Source of the DNA: CAZHRJ01 sp964534765 | Lineage (GTDB): Bacteria > Lindowbacteria > 2-12-FULL-62-27 | Direction: 5' to 3' | Length of the DNA: 6,888 nt | Assembly (NCBI GenBank): GCA_964534765.1 | Contig: CAZHRJ010000152.1 | Coordinates: 1 to 6,888, forward strand | Shown here: positions 4,932 through 6,888 of the stretch, one piece after another | How positions within the stretch are numbered: position 1 is the stretch's first letter | Layout: every line of letters begins with the position of its first letter | Program-made: the position numbers and the translations under genes | Notes under the pieces: generated by a model | Databases searched by the model: none | The model's input: the letters and a program-made list of their open reading frames with translations, nothing else | What the model was told of the DNA's origin: nothing

Positions 4932-6085
4932 CCTACGATGCCGTGATCGTCGGCGCGGGTCCCGGGGGAAGCTATCTGGGATACCTGCTGGCCAAAGACG
5001 GGCACAAGGTGGCGTTGATCGACAAGGAATCGTTTCCCCGGGATAAAGTCTGCGGGGGTGGGCTGTCGGCGAAGACGCTCGACCTGCTCAAATTCGATCT
5101 GACCCCGATCCTCCAGAGGAAAATCCATGGCGCCTACCTGACCTTCCGGAACCGAGACACGGTCATCAAGGATCTCCGGGATGTCGGAGGCGCGATGGTA
5201 CTGCGCCGGGATTTCGACCATTTTCTACTGGAGCAGGCGAGAAACAAGGGCGCAAGCTTTTTTCCCAAATGCCCCTTCACCGGCGCCACCCGGTCTGACG
5301 GATGGATAACGGTTGAAACCCCGGGACGCACACTGAAGGCCCGGCATCTGTTCGGCGCGGACGGCGTCTCCAGCCAGGTCAGGAACCGGCTGTTCGGCAA
5401 GGACCTCGTCACCTACGCTCCGGCCATCGAGGCGCTGATCCACGTGCCGGAGAGCGTGTTGGAAAAATTCCGGGATCGGGCGCTGTTCGATTTTGGAGGC
5501 ATGCCGGGCGGATATGGCTGGATCTTTCCAAAGACAGACCATCTAAACGCCGGCGTGTTTTCTCCGTTCGGCGCAAAGAACATCCGAGCCGACCTTCAAC
5601 GATTTATCGCCGACTACCGGTCCCTGAGCCATCCCGCGAAGATCACGTATGTGGGATTTTGCATTCCCGTAAAAAATCGCCGGAACGTCTATGAGCGGGA
5701 AAACATCTGGCTGATCGGCGACGCGGCCGGGCTGGCCGAACCCCTGTTTGGCGAGGGCATCTATTACGCGCTCCGAAGCGCCGCCATCGCCCATCGATCA
5801 TTCAGGGAGAGCTTCGAGGGCCGTGGAAAGAATGTCTACACCCGGAATCTGGAAAAAGAATTACTTCCGGAACTGACTTATGCCGGACTGAACGCGAAAT
5901 GGCTGTACTCATTTCAAAGGTTTGGTTTTTACCGAATGGTCAGAAACGCCCACGTCAACGGCTATTTCACGAAAGTTCTGACGGGCGAACTCACTTCCAT
6001 GGGCTGCCTCTACCGGACGATCCTGACTGCGCCCTACTGGCTGTTTTCCCGGAACCTTAAACCGGCTTCAGATATTCCGCTGTAA
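4928..6085 (+). CDS. Geranylgeranyl-reductase-like FAD-dependent oxidoreductase
   Basis: This 385-residue flavoprotein belongs to the GGR/FixC-like group (COG0644). Visible motifs are the N-terminal dinucleotide site VGAGPGGSYLGYLLA (8-22), DKESFPRDKVCGGGLS (32-47) with the conserved cysteine-glycine turn, FGADGVSS (142-149), the substrate-side motif GGYGWIFPK (194-202), and the second FAD motif IGDAAGLAEPLFGEGI (263-278). Known relatives reduce isoprenoid double bonds (archaeal lipids, chlorophyll side chain, menaquinone tail) or act on other quinones and electron carriers; the substrate here is unknown. The ATG at 4928 gives the expected start just before the FAD motif and overlaps the permease stop. 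No own ribosome binding site is seen, so coupling is likely. The C-terminus (about 310-385) is basic and aromatic, perhaps membrane-associated. The last 18 bases overlap the 3' end of the convergent gene. Confidence 0.9.
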   Translation: MTYDAVIVGAGPGGSYLGYLLAKDGHKVALIDKESFPRDKVCGGGLSAKTLDLLKFDLTPILQRKIHGAYLTFRNRDTVIKDLRDVGGAMVLRRDFDHFLLEQARNKGASFFPKCPFTGATRSDGWITVETPGRTLKARHLFGADGVSSQVRNRLFGKDLVTYAPAIEALIHVPESVLEKFRDRALFDFGGMPGGYGWIFPKTDHLNAGVFSPFGAKNIRADLQRFIADYRSLSHPAKITYVGFCIPVKNRRNVYERENIWLIGDAAGLAEPLFGEGIYYALRSAAIAHRSFRESFEGRGKNVYTRNLEKELLPELTYAGLNAKWLYSFQRFGFYRMVRNAHVNGYFTKVLTGELTSMGCLYRTILTAPYWLFSRNLKPASDIPL

Positions 6086-6634
6086 ATTCCCGGAAACCGA
6101 CCGGAGGATCTCCTCCGCCTCCCGCCACATTTCCTCTCGGGTCACGGACGTTTTCAGTATGTCCCACGGGAACGGCTGGTCCTTCGATTTCGGCGCGAAG
6201 GGATCGGTCCCGGGCGACGCATCCGCTGAGGGCCGACCGGCTGCCAGATCCAGAATGACCGCGGCATCCGACTCGTCGGAAAAAATCAACTGAGCCTGCG
6301 CCACCGCTTCCCGCGGACTGTATCCCGACACATCCCGGACACCGATCGACCGCAAGCGGTCGCGAAGGAATGTGAATTTGGATTTGAGGTCCTTCAGGGG
6401 CAACATCGGAAACCACTGGAGCGGCGTGAGGGGTTTGGGAATGAACGGATTCAAGCTCACCCTCACGCGAAGTCCCGCCGCGACCGGAGCGGCGCAGAAA
6501 TCGACGATGCCCTGAACGTCCTCCGGGCGCTCGAACGGGAATCCATAAATAAAATACAACTTCACCCGCTCGATCCCCTCCCGGCGCGCTTCGATGAGCC
6601 GTTCGATCGCGGTGTCGAGGTTCAGGCCGCGCGG
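6068..6634 (-). CDS. B12-type radical SAM protein, C-terminal part (5' end lost at a junction)
   Basis: About 188 residues can be trusted, from PRGLNLDTAI to the stop. They match the second half of a radical SAM TIM barrel and its tail: GIERVKLYFIYGFPFERPED, the substrate-side strand VSLNPFIPKPLTPLQWFPM, and near the end PFPWDILKTSVTREEMWREA. This resembles B12-binding radical SAM proteins of the YgiQ / TIGR03960 kind, whose reactions are mostly unknown. The CxxxCxxC iron-sulfur motif and any B12 domain are absent because sequence upstream of about 6634 switches to another gene. An open frame continues to an ATG at 6772, but those residues are the antisense of the hydantoinase and show no radical SAM character. 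The 3' end overlaps the reductase gene by 18 bp, tail to tail, with no terminator between. Confidence 0.8.
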   Translation of the reverse strand, partial: PRGLNLDTAIERLIEARREGIERVKLYFIYGFPFERPEDVQGIVDFCAAPVAAGLRVRVSLNPFIPKPLTPLQWFPMLPLKDLKSKFTFLRDRLRSIGVRDVSGYSPREAVAQAQLIFSDESDAAVILDLAAGRPSADASPGTDPFAPKSKDQPFPWDILKTSVTREEMWREAEEILRSVSGNLQRNI

Positions 6635-6650
6635 GATCTGGGATTGCCGG
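6605..6650. other. Abrupt head-to-head junction of two truncated genes
   Basis: Left of this point the minus strand encodes the second half of a radical SAM protein; right of it the plus strand encodes the middle of a dihydropyrimidinase. Neither has its own 5' end. The 8-bp palindrome CCGCGCGG (6627-6634) lies inside the zone. The exact breakpoint cannot be fixed by eye, because both readings are plausible over some 30 bases. Confidence 0.75.
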
Positions 6651-6888
6651 CATATGCGGAAACCTGCCCGCAGTACCTGTTCCTTGATTACAGCTACTAC
6701 GAACAGGAAGGGTTCGAAGGGGCGAAGTATGTCATGACCCCGCCGCTTCGCGATAAATCGAACCAGGACCAATTATGGAAGGGCCTGCGCGGCAACGATC
6801 TCCAGGTGGTCTCCACCGACCATTGTCCGTTCTGTTTCAAGGAGCAGAAGGAACTCGGCCTTGGGGATTTCAGCAAAATTCCCAACGG
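6632..6888 (+). CDS. Dihydropyrimidinase / D-hydantoinase, internal fragment (cut at both ends)
   Basis: The plus-strand frame from about 6632 encodes RDLGLPAYAETCPQYLFLDY, then GFEGAKYVMTPPLRDK, QLWKGLRGNDLQVVSTDHCP and KELGLGDFSKIPNG. This is the well-known signature run of dihydropyrimidinases and hydantoinases, metal-dependent amidohydrolases that open dihydropyrimidine or hydantoin rings in the cytoplasm. The metal-site aspartate is in STDHCPF, encoded at 6818-6820. The part before AETCPQYL, including the HxH and carboxylated-lysine regions, is absent because the sequence changes to the radical SAM gene. The 3' end continues past the window. With no start codon or upstream signals it cannot be expressed as a normal protein from here, unless the join is an assembly artefact. 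An allantoinase or dihydroorotase is less likely given the ETCPQYL and DFSKIPNG strings. Confidence 0.9.

Noticed and set aside
6635..6772. N-terminal extension of the minus-strand radical SAM frame up to an ATG at 6772
   Set aside because: It is the antisense of highly conserved hydantoinase sequence and lacks radical SAM motifs; the open frame is chance continuation past the junction.

Overview
The window is ordinary bacterial chromosome, moderately GC-rich, densely packed and with short intergenic gaps. A SurA-like periplasmic folding factor with a signal peptide points to a diderm (outer-membrane) bacterium. The split F-type ATP synthase operon, with F0 genes only and no atpH-A-G-D-C following, fits several non-model Gram-negative phyla. 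The phylum cannot be named from this sequence; an uncultured lineage or metagenome bin is plausible.

Layout. Positions 1-3360, minus strand, read right to left: atpZ-like, atpI-like, atpB (a), atpE (c), atpF (b), lepB (signal peptidase I) and the N-terminal part of a SurA-like chaperone that runs off the left edge. All seven genes are tightly spaced (gaps of 3 to 36 bp; lepB and the SurA-like gene overlap as ATGA) and look like one operon. A near-consensus sigma-70-type promoter precedes it at 3367-3395. Positions 3361-3647 are a divergent intergenic region with this promoter, a 10-bp direct repeat, a long imperfect inverted repeat that looks like a small non-coding mobile or REP-like element, a short tandem repeat and a second promoter facing right. 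Positions 3648-6085, plus strand, hold an AzgA/PbuG-type purine permease and a geranylgeranyl-reductase-like flavoprotein, coupled by an ATGA overlap. Positions 6068-6888 hold the C-terminal part of a B12-type radical SAM protein (minus strand) and, abruptly joined head-to-head near 6610-6650, an internal piece of a dihydropyrimidinase/hydantoinase (plus strand).

How the genes work together. The left operon builds the membrane proton channel (a, c, b) with two small accessory membrane proteins, then co-expresses two envelope protein-handling factors, LepB and a SurA-like chaperone. The right pair joins nucleobase uptake to a flavin-dependent reductase of unknown substrate. The rightmost join truncates two unrelated genes at one point and is best treated as a possible assembly chimera or rearrangement. 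I found no convincing undescribed system. The points most worth a second look are the inverted repeat at 3447-3572, the near-leaderless arrangement at both divergent promoters, and the 6610-6650 junction.
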